From Microbacterium sp. SLBN-146 (GTDB lineage: Bacteria; Actinomycetota; Actinomycetes; Actinomycetales; Microbacteriaceae), in the NCBI RefSeq assembly GCF_006715145.1, contig NZ_VFMR01000001.1, forward strand, positions 1 through 64,000: a DNA stretch of 64,000 bases, given 5' to 3'. Both the position numbers and the translations under genes were made by a program. Shown here in pieces: positions 47,117 to 55,254 of the stretch (within the stretch, counting starts at the first letter, position 1; every line of letters starts with the position of its first letter). A model generated the notes under the pieces. The model searched no databases and was not told where the DNA came from. It saw only the letters and a program-made list of their open reading frames with translations.

Positions 47117-47710
47117 TCAGGGGGTGGATTCGGCGGCGAGGTCGAGGTCGCCCGTCGCGATGCGATGGACGACGTCGATGAGCAGGCGCCGCTCGACGGG
47201 CTTGATGCGGTCGTGAAGGCTGTGCTCGTCGTCGTCCGGCAGGACCGGCACGCGCTCCTGCGCGAGGATCGGGCCCGTGTCGACGCCCGTGTCGACGACG
47301 ATGACGCTCGCCCCGGTCTGGGTCACTCCCGCGGCGAGCGCGTCGCGGACGCCGTGCGCCCCCGGGAACTCGGGGAGATACGCGGGGTGGGTGTTGATGA
47401 TGCGCGGCGCCCACGCCTCGACGAGCGAGGCGGGAAGGAGGCGCATGAGGCCGCTCAGCACGACCAGGTCGGGCTTCCACACGTCGAGCTGCTCACCGAG
47501 CGCGGCGCCCCACTCCTCGCGGGACGAGTAGCTCTCCCACGGAACGAGGAACGTCGGGATGCCGAAGTCTTCCGCGTGGGCGAACCCGTCGGCTTCGCGG
47601 TCGGCACCGACGGCGACGACGGATGCCGGGAAGCCGGGGTCGGCGACGGCATCGAGCAGCGCTCTCAGATTGGAGCCCGCGCCCGAGATGAGAACGGCGA
47701 CCGTGAGCAC
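47117..47710 (-). CDS. purN: phosphoribosylglycinamide formyltransferase 1
   Basis: 197 residues. The start is [19 protein letters not shown]. The catalytic triad Asn106, His108 and Asp144 falls at exactly the E. coli PurN positions ([21 protein letters not shown]). It formylates GAR using 10-formyl-tetrahydrofolate. The start is GTG, 4 bp after the DUF6350 stop, and purH follows after 23 bp. Confidence 0.95.
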   Translation of the reverse strand: MLTVAVLISGAGSNLRALLDAVADPGFPASVVAVGADREADGFAHAEDFGIPTFLVPWESYSSREEWGAALGEQLDVWKPDLVVLSGLMRLLPASLVEAWAPRIINTHPAYLPEFPGAHGVRDALAAGVTQTGASVIVVDTGVDTGPILAQERVPVLPDDDEHSLHDRIKPVERRLLIDVVHRIATGDLDLAAESTP

Positions 47711-47714
47711 GCGC

Positions 47715-49154
47715 CTAGTCTACCGAGGGCCCGCGGTCGGACTTCCCACCGCGGGAATCGAGTGGGCGCGTGCCGAAGAGGCCGCTGAGCTCCTCGCGGT
47801 CGAGCGGCTCGGTGTCGTTCGCGTCGTCGAAGAGCGCCGGCTCTGTGTCGTTCGAGTCGTCGAAGAGCGCCGGCTCTGTGGCATCCGTCTCCTCCTCACG
47901 CATGCTCCACGAGACGTCGTCCGCGGAATCGCGTGCGATCGTTTCGCCGCGACGCCGCGGGGAGAGGAGAAGGATGGCCGCGCCGAGACCCGCTTCGAGC
48001 CCCACCGCGAGCGCGACGGGACCGGGGGCGGGTCCGACCTGCGCGAGGCTGCCCGGTCCGAGGGCCCCCGATGCCAGGAACGCCAGGAGTGCGATGAGAG
48101 CGGCGGGGACGACGGCGATCCCGAGGACGATTGCGAGGCGCGGGGCCATCGCGTCGTGGTCGGTGTCGGAGACGGTGGCGAGGCGCGAGCGCGCGATCCA
48201 TCCCGCGAAGGCGCCGACGGCGACCGGGAGGAGCGCCAGCAGCAGGAGCCACGGCGTGGCGGTATCGGGGACGGCCCCGAAGACGGGGATGCCGGGGAGC
48301 ACACCCACCTGCGTGCCCGCGGGGCCCACGGTGGTCTGCGCGCCGATCGCGAACCCGGGGCCCGCGATGAACGAGATCGCCCAGACGACGAGCGTCGGAA
48401 GATACGCGAGCTGCCCGAGCGTCACGAGCGTCGCCCCGAGCGCATCGACGTGCGATGCCTCGAACAGCGCGATGATCTCGCCGCCACGCGCCCACAGCAC
48501 GACGGTGAGCCCGAGCGCACCGACCCCGACGAGTCCCACGGCCACGACGGCCGAGCCGCGCGCGATGAGTGCGGGGACGTCGGCCCATCCGCTGTCCCGT
48601 TCCTCGACGAGATCGCGAAGCCGCGCGACGCCGCCGTCGCCCGCTTCGATCCACTCCGTGACGACACCGCCCACGAGCGCGGGGAGCGCATAGAAGAGGA
48701 CGGGGAAGAGGATCGCGTGCCACGTCTCGACAGCAGCGAAGGGGGTCGCGCCCGTGGAGGCGGTCGCGGCCGCGATGGCGGCGAAGACGAGCGTTCCCGT
48801 CACGACGCCCGTGATCCACGCTCCCGCGCGAGACGCACGGCGCCCCGAGCGCGCGGCGAAGACGGCGGTGAAGACCCCGAAGGCGAGCGGCGCGAGCGAC
48901 AGGACGAAGGATGCCGCGGACGGATCGATTCCCGTTCGAGCGAGATACTCGGCCGAGAGAGTGATCTCGAGGGGCACGGCGTGGCCGAACTGCCAGATCG
49001 TCGCCGTCGCCGGCCACAGGGAACCCCAATCGGCCGCACCCCCGAACGCGAAAACCCACACGAGGGTGAGCGGCGCGAGGATCACGGCGAGACCGACGGC
49101 CGCCGCGATGGCGGCGTCGACGGCGGCGAGGATGACGACGATGAGGCGATGCAT
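47715..49154 (-). CDS. DUF6350 polytopic membrane protein
   Basis: 479 residues with about ten membrane helices and an acidic cytoplasmic C-terminus of about 75 residues. The first helix begins [21 protein letters not shown]. The placement immediately upstream of purN-purH is the conserved actinobacterial context of DUF6350 proteins, whose role is unknown. The tail holds an 11-residue tandem repeat ([11 protein letters not shown] / [11 protein letters not shown]). A -10-like TAGGGT lies about 14-19 bp before the ATG on the minus strand. Confidence 0.85.
   Translation of the reverse strand: MHRLIVVILAAVDAAIAAAVGLAVILAPLTLVWVFAFGGAADWGSLWPATATIWQFGHAVPLEITLSAEYLARTGIDPSAASFVLSLAPLAFGVFTAVFAARSGRRASRAGAWITGVVTGTLVFAAIAAATASTGATPFAAVETWHAILFPVLFYALPALVGGVVTEWIEAGDGGVARLRDLVEERDSGWADVPALIARGSAVVAVGLVGVGALGLTVVLWARGGEIIALFEASHVDALGATLVTLGQLAYLPTLVVWAISFIAGPGFAIGAQTTVGPAGTQVGVLPGIPVFGAVPDTATPWLLLLALLPVAVGAFAGWIARSRLATVSDTDHDAMAPRLAIVLGIAVVPAALIALLAFLASGALGPGSLAQVGPAPGPVALAVGLEAGLGAAILLLSPRRRGETIARDSADDVSWSMREEETDATEPALFDDSNDTEPALFDDANDTEPLDREELSGLFGTRPLDSRGGKSDRGPSVD
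47812..47877 (-). repeat. two 33-bp tandem repeats in the DUF6350 gene tail
   Basis: Two adjacent 33-bp units differ at one base (TTCGCG / TTCGAG). Each codes for 11 residues of the acidic tail, so loss or gain keeps the frame. Confidence 0.9.
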
Positions 49155-49258
49155 GCGCCATCGACCCTACCCAGCGTTCGGCATCCGACCCGCGCGGCAT
49201 CCCGCGGAATGCCCACGCGGGCCCGCGACGCGCTATCTTCGTGCCCGGAGGTCACCCC

Positions 49259-50722
49259 ATGGCAGAAGCACCCGCACCGACGACCGAGGTCGAGCAGGCA
49301 CCGAAGAACGCGTTCGATCGCTTCTTCGAGATCACGAAGCGCCGCTCGACGATAGGCACGGAGGTGCGGGGCGGCGTCGTGACGTTCGTCACGATGGCCT
49401 ACATCGTCATCCTGAATCCGATCATCCTGACGTCGAGCGCGGATGTGGACGGGACGACCCTCGGGTTCCCGCAGGTCGCGGCAGCCACGGCGCTCACGGC
49501 GGGCGTCATGACGATCCTCTTCGGGCTCGTGACGCGCCTTCCCTTCGCCTTCGCGGCAGGTCTCGGGATCAACTCGTTCCTGGCCGTGTCGGTCGTCGGC
49601 CAGGTGACGTGGGCGGAGGCGATGGGTCTCGTCGTCATCAACGGCCTCATCATCGTGCTGCTCGCGGTCACGGGGCTTCGGCGCATGATCTTCGACGCCG
49701 TGCCGATTCAGCTGAAGCTCGCCATCACGGTCGGCATCGGCCTCTTCATCGCGTTCATCGGGTTCGTGGATGCCGGATTCGTCACCTCGACGGGAGCGTC
49801 GTCGCCGCCCGTGGGCCTCGGCGTCGACGGGTCGGTCGGCACGGTCCCGACGCTCATCTTCGTCTTCACGCTGCTCCTGACGGGCATCCTCGTCGCGAAG
49901 AAGGTCAAGGGCGGCATCCTGATCGGTCTCGTGACGGGCACCGTCGTCGCGATCGTCGTCGAGGCGATCTGGAACATCGGCCCGAAGTTCGACGGCGACC
50001 AGGTCAACCCCGGCGGCTGGGGACTGTCGGTGCCCGAGCTGCCGTCGTCGCTCGTGAGCCTTCCCGATCTGTCGCTCCTGGGTCAGGTGTCGTTCGGCTC
50101 CTTCGAGCGGATCGGCGTGCTCGCGGCCCTGATGCTCGTCTTCACGCTCGTCTTCACGAACTTCTTCGACGCGATGGGCACCATGACGGGCCTGTCGAAG
50201 GAAGCAGGGCTCGCGAACGAGAAGGGCGACTTCCCCCGCATCAAGTCGGCGCTCATCGTCGAAGGCGTTGGCGCCGTCGCGGGTGGACTCACCTCGAGCT
50301 CGTCGAGCACGGTCTTCATCGAGTCGGGCTCCGGCATCGGCGAAGGTGCCCGCACGGGCTTCGCGAACGTCGTGACGGGTGCGCTCTTCCTCGTGGCGAT
50401 GTTCTTCACGCCGCTCGTGTCGATCGTGCCGACCGAGGTCGCGGCATCCGCTCTCGTCATCGTCGGCGCGCTCATGATGTCGCAGATCCGTTTCATCGAT
50501 CTGACCGACTTCTCGATCCTGCTTCCCGTGTTCCTCGCGATCACGGTCATGCCGCTCACCTACTCGATCGCCAACGGCATCGGGGCGGGCTTCGTCTCGT
50601 GGGTCGTCGTGCGGTCGCTCTCGGGCCGCGCGAAGGGCATCAGCCCGCTCCTGTGGATCGTCGCGGCCGGCTTCCTGCTGTACTTCGCCCGAGGCCCGGT
50701 AGAGGCGCTCCTCGGCGGCTGA
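49259..50722 (+). CDS. NCS2/AzgA-type purine permease
   Basis: 487 residues with 12-14 membrane helices. The N-terminus is RFFEITKRRSTIGTEVRGGVVTF. Motifs for AzgA-like adenine/guanine/hypoxanthine permeases follow: FVTMAYIVILNPIIL, AGLGINSF, TNFFDAMGTMTGLSKEAG, and SSSSSTVFIESGSGIGEGARTG. It imports purine bases, fitting its divergence from the purine-synthesis operon. The ATG at 49259 has GGAGGT at good spacing. A -10-like TATCTT lies at about 49233. Confidence 0.93.
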   Translation: MAEAPAPTTEVEQAPKNAFDRFFEITKRRSTIGTEVRGGVVTFVTMAYIVILNPIILTSSADVDGTTLGFPQVAAATALTAGVMTILFGLVTRLPFAFAAGLGINSFLAVSVVGQVTWAEAMGLVVINGLIIVLLAVTGLRRMIFDAVPIQLKLAITVGIGLFIAFIGFVDAGFVTSTGASSPPVGLGVDGSVGTVPTLIFVFTLLLTGILVAKKVKGGILIGLVTGTVVAIVVEAIWNIGPKFDGDQVNPGGWGLSVPELPSSLVSLPDLSLLGQVSFGSFERIGVLAALMLVFTLVFTNFFDAMGTMTGLSKEAGLANEKGDFPRIKSALIVEGVGAVAGGLTSSSSSTVFIESGSGIGEGARTGFANVVTGALFLVAMFFTPLVSIVPTEVAASALVIVGALMMSQIRFIDLTDFSILLPVFLAITVMPLTYSIANGIGAGFVSWVVVRSLSGRAKGISPLLWIVAAGFLLYFARGPVEALLGG

Positions 50723-50887
50723 CCCCGGCCGTACATGCGCGGGCGGGGCGCGGTCTGGGGCCCCGAGCCGACACGGAACGCGCGGGACGACACGCTGCGT
50801 ACGCACGCGGCATAGCGCCTCGCACGGCGCGTGGCGTCTCGGCGAAGCGTGGCGCGGGATGCCGCGGCGGACCGTGCGCGGCGCGCT

Positions 50888-52459
50888 TCAGGGAGCGCGG
50901 CGGAAGGCTCCGGATGCCGGGAGCTGACCTCCGAAGAGCGTCGTCACCGTCACGAGGGTGAAGCCGCGGTCCGCGAGGCCCGAGAAGACGGTCGGCGCGA
51001 CGCGGATGGATCGCTCGTGCGTGTCGTGGAAGAGGATGATGCCGCCCGGCGTCGCGCCGTCGACCGCAGACCGGATGAGCGCATCGTCGGCGGGGCCCGC
51101 CCAGTCGCGCGTGTCGACCGACCACAGGATGGCGGGTTCGGCCGCGACCTCGAGCACGCGCTCCGTGTACTCGCCGTAGGGCGGCCGGAAGCTCGCGACC
51201 GGCTGCCCGCTCAAGGAACGCAGGAGTCCCTGCGTGCGCTGCAGCTGCGAGGCGACCTCTTCGTCGTCGATCTCGGGGAGCTGCGGGTGGCTCCACGTGT
51301 GGTTGCCGATCTCGTGCCGCTCAGCCGCGACACGACGGACGGTGTCGGGGGCGTTGGACGCCGAACTCCCGAGCATGAAGAAGGTCGCCGCCGCGCGGGC
51401 CTCGGCGAGGTCGTCGAGCAGCCTCGGCGTGAGCGACGTCGGTCCGTCGTCGTAGGTGACGGCGATGCACGGGACGAGGCCGCAGTCGACCCGGTCAGCT
51501 CCCGCAGGACCCGCGACGGGCGCGTCGAAGGGCATCCCCTCCGACGCGAGCACGCGTGCACCGAAGTCGGTGACGAGCCCGCTCGCGACAGCGGACGGAA
51601 CCGCGATCGAGAGCGGCTCCTCCGTCGCCGGCGTGCCGAGCGACGCGAGCTGGGGCGCCGTGAACCCCGCCGGGATCGTGAACGTCAGTCCGCCGGGCGC
51701 CGGCGTCGTCGAGGCGAGGGCGCCGCGGATCGCGGCGAGCTGGGCCTCGTCGCCGCTCTCGGCGGGACGCCACGACAGCGCACCGGCGGACCGGCGGAGC
51801 GCATCGACGACGTCCTCGCTCAGGCGCCCGGCCGCGCCGTCGGCCCACAGCTCTTCCGCCGTCGCGACATCGCCGGTCGCCGTGTCGACGTAGAGAATGC
51901 TCGTGGCATCCGACGCGATGGCGCCCGGTGCTCCCCCGACCGTGCGCAGCCGCTGGCCGAGGATCGAACCGGATGCCGCGACGATGTCGCACACGAGAGC
52001 CACACCGACCCCTCCCGGTGCGCCCAGGGCCGGGTCAGCGAGGAGGTCGGCCGCCGGTCGCGTCGCAGAGCCCGCGACGCACGAGCGGTCGTCGAGGCCC
52101 GCCCCGGCCGGCTGGGCCTGGGGCGCATACGGCGTACCCGACGCGGCAACCGCGGCTGCGATCGCGTCGCGGACGCGAGCCTCGACCACGGCGTTGAAAG
52201 CCGAGGCTGCGGCATCCGTTCCGGGAAGGTACGCGAAGCGCGCCTGCACTCCGACGGCGTCGTTGCGGAGTCGCTGCGGCACGATCCGCGCGGCGACGGC
52301 TCCGTCGTCGACAGGATCGAGTGCGTCCGGGGCGTCGACAACGGTGATCTCACTCGGCGTCCAGTTCGGCGGGACCCAGGCCGGGTCACCCACGGGAGCA
52401 CACGCCGTGAGGACGACGGCGACCACGGCAAGCCCGGCCGCGATCCCCCTGCGCCTCAC
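50888..52459 (-). CDS. polysaccharide deacetylase (NodB) lipoprotein with extra N-terminal domain
   Basis: 523 residues. A signal peptide ends in a lipobox (VVLTAC, Cys20). A domain of ~290 residues resembles the DUF3298/RsiV-type region found before some deacetylases (YVDTATGDVATAEELW, FTIPAGFTAPQL). The NodB domain from about 330 has the catalytic Asp-Asp in TYDDGPTS (337-338), metal His387 and His391 in HEIGNHTWSH, and RPPYGEY. It probably deacetylates peptidoglycan at the outer membrane face. The start is GTG, overlapping the preceding gene's stop by 4 bp. Confidence 0.88.
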   Translation of the reverse strand: MRRRGIAAGLAVVAVVLTACAPVGDPAWVPPNWTPSEITVVDAPDALDPVDDGAVAARIVPQRLRNDAVGVQARFAYLPGTDAAASAFNAVVEARVRDAIAAAVAASGTPYAPQAQPAGAGLDDRSCVAGSATRPAADLLADPALGAPGGVGVALVCDIVAASGSILGQRLRTVGGAPGAIASDATSILYVDTATGDVATAEELWADGAAGRLSEDVVDALRRSAGALSWRPAESGDEAQLAAIRGALASTTPAPGGLTFTIPAGFTAPQLASLGTPATEEPLSIAVPSAVASGLVTDFGARVLASEGMPFDAPVAGPAGADRVDCGLVPCIAVTYDDGPTSLTPRLLDDLAEARAAATFFMLGSSASNAPDTVRRVAAERHEIGNHTWSHPQLPEIDDEEVASQLQRTQGLLRSLSGQPVASFRPPYGEYTERVLEVAAEPAILWSVDTRDWAGPADDALIRSAVDGATPGGIILFHDTHERSIRVAPTVFSGLADRGFTLVTVTTLFGGQLPASGAFRRAP

Positions 52460-53001
52460 GGCGCGATCCCGTCGAGCAGCTGGGCGAGCGCCGGCCGATA
52501 GATCGCTGCGTCGGCTTCTTCGACGACGGTGGCGACGACGCGCGCGCTCGGCCCACTCCCGTCGCCGCCGAGTGCGACACCGGCGACGACGCCACCGTTG
52601 TCGAGGTCGGCGTGCACGGCCGTGAGGCCCGAGGTGAGCGTCTCGGTGCGGAGCGATGTCGCGAGCCCCGGCTCTGCCGACACGACCGCGGAAGGATCCT
52701 CGTCGACGAGATCGACCCGGGCCGACATCGCGCCGTCGGGAGTGCGGACGATGACGGATGCTGCGGACTCGTGCACGACGACCCATCCCGCCGGCGCGAC
52801 GATCTGCGCGCGGAGGTCGTCGGACTCGATCGTGACGGGCGTCCGTCCGTCCGCGTCCTCGCTCGCGAGGTTCGCGAGGGCGGGCGGCACCGCCGTCAGC
52901 GCGGCGAAGCCGAAGAACAGCGCGACGACGATCGCCGCGAGCACCGAGACCAGGATGGCGATGCTCTGCCGCGGGACGACGCGGTGCGGCGAGGGGGGCA
53001 T
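52456..53001 (-). CDS. single-pass membrane protein, function unknown
   Basis: 181 residues: a short basic N-terminus, a membrane helix at about 13-38 (SIAILVSVLAAIVVALFFGF), then an extracellular domain of alternating beta segments (VTIESDDLRAQIVAPAGWVV). Its stop overlaps the deacetylase start by 4 bp, so the pair is co-translated and may act together at the cell envelope. No family is recognised. Confidence 0.72.
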   Translation of the reverse strand: MPPSPHRVVPRQSIAILVSVLAAIVVALFFGFAALTAVPPALANLASEDADGRTPVTIESDDLRAQIVAPAGWVVVHESAASVIVRTPDGAMSARVDLVDEDPSAVVSAEPGLATSLRTETLTSGLTAVHADLDNGGVVAGVALGGDGSGPSARVVATVVEEADAAIYRPALAQLLDGIAP

Positions 53002-53013
53002 CGCCGCCTGCGC

Positions 53014-53451
53014 TCAGTCGCGGGGTTCGAGGACGAAGACGGCGATCTGGCGGTCCGTCTTCTTCTGGTACTCGGCATAGTCGGGCCAGACCTCGACAGA
53101 CCGAGCCCACCACAGTTCACGCTCGTCGCCTTCGAGCTCGCGGGCGGTGTAGTCGCGCTTGTCGGCACCGTCCTGCAGTTCGACGTGCGGCTCGCGGCGC
53201 ATGTTCTCGCCCCATGCGGGCTCGTCGGGCGCGCCGCCCTTCGACGCGACGACGGCGTAATGCCCGTCATGCTCGACGCGCATGAGCGCCGTCTTGCGGA
53301 GGCCACCGGACTTCGCACCGACCGTCGTCAAGACGATGATGGGGACCCCCCGAAGCGTGTTCGCCTCGGTCCCTCCGGATGCTTCGTACTGCTCGGCCTG
53401 CTTTCGCGCCCACTCACTCGTGGAGGGGATGTATTCACCTGTCAGCGGCAT
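53014..53451 (-). CDS. deazaflavin-dependent nitroreductase-family protein
   Basis: 145 residues of the split-barrel Ddn/F420-dependent family: [22 protein letters not shown] binds the phosphate of F420 or FMN, and [19 protein letters not shown] is the central family motif. GTEANTLRG near the N-terminus is also typical. The substrate is unknown. The ATG at 53451 is supported by a leaderless-type -10 box directly before it. It converges with nothing; the next gene on the other strand begins 263 bp away. Confidence 0.9.
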   Translation of the reverse strand: MPLTGEYIPSTSEWARKQAEQYEASGGTEANTLRGVPIIVLTTVGAKSGGLRKTALMRVEHDGHYAVVASKGGAPDEPAWGENMRREPHVELQDGADKRDYTARELEGDERELWWARSVEVWPDYAEYQKKTDRQIAVFVLEPRD

Positions 53452-53463
53452 GGCCTCATCGTA
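53452..53463 (-). promoter_or_regulatory. leaderless-type -10 box (TACGAT, 6 nt before ATG)
   Basis: On the minus strand TACGAT (53463-53458), GAGGCC, then the ATG at 53451. Confidence 0.6.
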
Positions 53464-53642
53464 TGGCCTCGACGTGAGCGGAGGGCGGTGATCCGGGGCC
53501 GTTTCGGCGTGGCCGCGGACGGTCTCACGACGACCTCGGCCGTTCGCGAGAGGGTGCCTCAGGTGAGGGCGGGGATGAATTCGCTTCTGCCTCCGGCCCA
53601 TTCGGCCCGCACTATGGGAGAGCTTCGCTCGCAGCGCGGGGC

Positions 53643-53714
53643 TAACCTCCAGGGCATTCGACCCGCTACCCGACTGACGCGAGCGAACACCTGAAAACCT
53701 GGAGGACAGCCAAG
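53643..53714 (+). promoter_or_regulatory. promoter/leader of the YVTN propeller gene
   Basis: A -10-like TAACCT lies at 53643-53648 and a strong ribosome site (CCTGGAGGAC) at 53698-53707, 8-10 bases before the ATG at 53715. CCTCCAGG at 53646-53653 is an exact complement of the ribosome site. It could mask that site if transcription starts upstream of it. Confidence 0.45.
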
Positions 53715-55033
53715 ATGAATACCCCCCCCCCCCCCCCCCCGCTGAAGGGGTAGGCCTCAATCGCAGGCAGGTCCTCACTGCCGCAGCCCTCGCCACCCCC
53801 GCGATCGTCCTCACTACTGCGGTCCCGGCGCGCGCTACCTCCCCCAACTCCGCGCTCAGCGTCGACATCACCTCCACGACGGTGACAACCGGCACCCCCA
53901 CCCCTGTGACGGCCACCGTCCTAGATTCCCAAGGGCGCCCGTGGGCCGGCCAACTCGTGACCCTCTCCGCCACCGGCGCGACCGCTACCTTCGGATCCTC
54001 CACCGGCACCACCGACAGCGCCGGAGTGTTTACCACCACTGTTAACGTCGCATCAGGTACCGCCCCCGGCACCGTCGTCACCGTTACAGCCACCTCCGGG
54101 CCGCTAACCACCCCCGACACCGCCACAGTCGCTGCCACCATCACCGCCACTGTTTCCATTGTTGGGAACACGGAAGATGTAGCGATCAGCCCGGACGGCA
54201 CCTTTGCATACGTCACCGGCATTGACAATCGCACGGTGACCCGAATCGACACCGCAACCAATACGGTGGTCGGTTCACCCATCGCCGTCGGCACGGGAGT
54301 CCCGTATGGGCCGTCGGGAGTGGCGATCAGCCCTAACGGCTCTTTCGCATACGTCACCGACTGGAACAGCGGCGTAGTCCATCGGATCAACACCGCGACC
54401 AACTCGGTCATCGGCTCTCCAATTCCGACCGGCGCACAGCCGGGCCGCGTCGAGATCGGTCCGAACGGCACATTCGCCTACGTGACCAACGAAGGAAGCG
54501 ACACAGTCAGCCGGATCGACACGGCGACCAACACCGTCACCGCAACCATCTCCGTCGGCGCGAGCCCGTTCGGGCTGGCGATCAGCCCGGACGGCGCTTT
54601 CGCCTACGTCACCAGCTGGGGCAGCGGCACAGTCAGCCGGATCGACACCGCGACCAACACCGTCACCGCAACCATCTCCGTCGGCACGAATTCGTTGTGC
54701 GTGGCGATCAGCGCCGACGGGACCTTCGCCTACGTAACCAACACTGGCACCAACACGATCAGCCGGATAGACACTGCGACCAACACGGTAGTCGACTCTC
54801 CCTTCACTGTCGGCATGGGCCCGCGAGATGTTGCGATCAGCCCGGACGGCGCCTTCGCTTACGTCACAAACAATGCCAGCGGTACAGTCAGTCAGATCAT
54901 CACCGCTATCGACACCGTCACCGCCACCATCACGGTCGGAAACGAACCATCCGGCCTGGCGATCGGCCCGAACAATAGCTTCGCCTACGTGACCCAACGA
55001 AACGCCAACGCGGTCTACCGGCTGGGCACCTAA
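53715..55033 (+). CDS. Tat-exported Ig-like / seven-bladed YVTN propeller protein, frame broken at a C19 tract
   Basis: The ATG at 53715 has a strong ribosome site, but the frame it opens stops at TAG after 12 codons. The cause is a run of 19 C at 53722-53740. Adding one C (or removing two) joins it to the frame that continues to 55033. That frame shows a Tat-type signal, [17 protein letters not shown], ending at an ARA cleavage site. A bacterial Ig-like domain follows ([20 protein letters not shown]), then seven repeats with FAYVT and RIDTATNTV, a complete YVTN beta-propeller. The third-position G+C is visibly lower than in neighbours, suggesting transfer. GTG at 53882 could give only a leaderless cytoplasmic form. 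It is either phase-variable or a sequencing error. Confidence 0.8.
53722..53740 (+). repeat. homopolymeric C tract (19 C) in the signal-peptide coding region
   Basis: Uninterrupted run of 19 cytosines starting at the seventh base after the A of the ATG. Its length sets whether the downstream protein is in frame: 17 or 20 would be ON, and 19 is OFF. In this GC-rich window no other run of comparable length was seen. Confidence 0.95.
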
Positions 55034-55192
55034 CGATCTGAATCACGCCTGACCCGCCGGTCTCCGTTCGCGGCATCGTCCCCGCCGCCGAAGACCGGCC
55101 CGTGCCTCAGGGCACACCCCGAGGACCCCCGTCCTCGAACCTGCTCGTCGACGCCACGGGAAATGGCTGTCCCGCAGGCGTCGGCGAGCAGC

Positions 55193-55230
55193 GGGTGTGG
55201 GCGTGGAGAGGGGTCTCCACACCCACACCC
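55193..55230. terminator. hairpin between the two converging surface-protein genes
   Basis: GGGTGTGGGCGTGGAGA at 55193-55209 pairs with 55214-55230 at 16 of 17 positions around a GGGG loop. It lies 25 bp after the giant gene's stop and 160 bp after the propeller gene's stop. It is probably a shared terminator, though without a long T-run. Confidence 0.65.
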
Positions 55231-55254
55231 ACCTCCCAGCGGAACCCGACGCGG

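Noticed and set aside
53882..55033. GTG at 53882 as the natural start of the propeller gene
   Set aside because: No ribosome site precedes it, and it would discard a well-formed Tat signal peptide and part of the Ig-like domain. The ATG at 53715 with the C tract explains the locus better.
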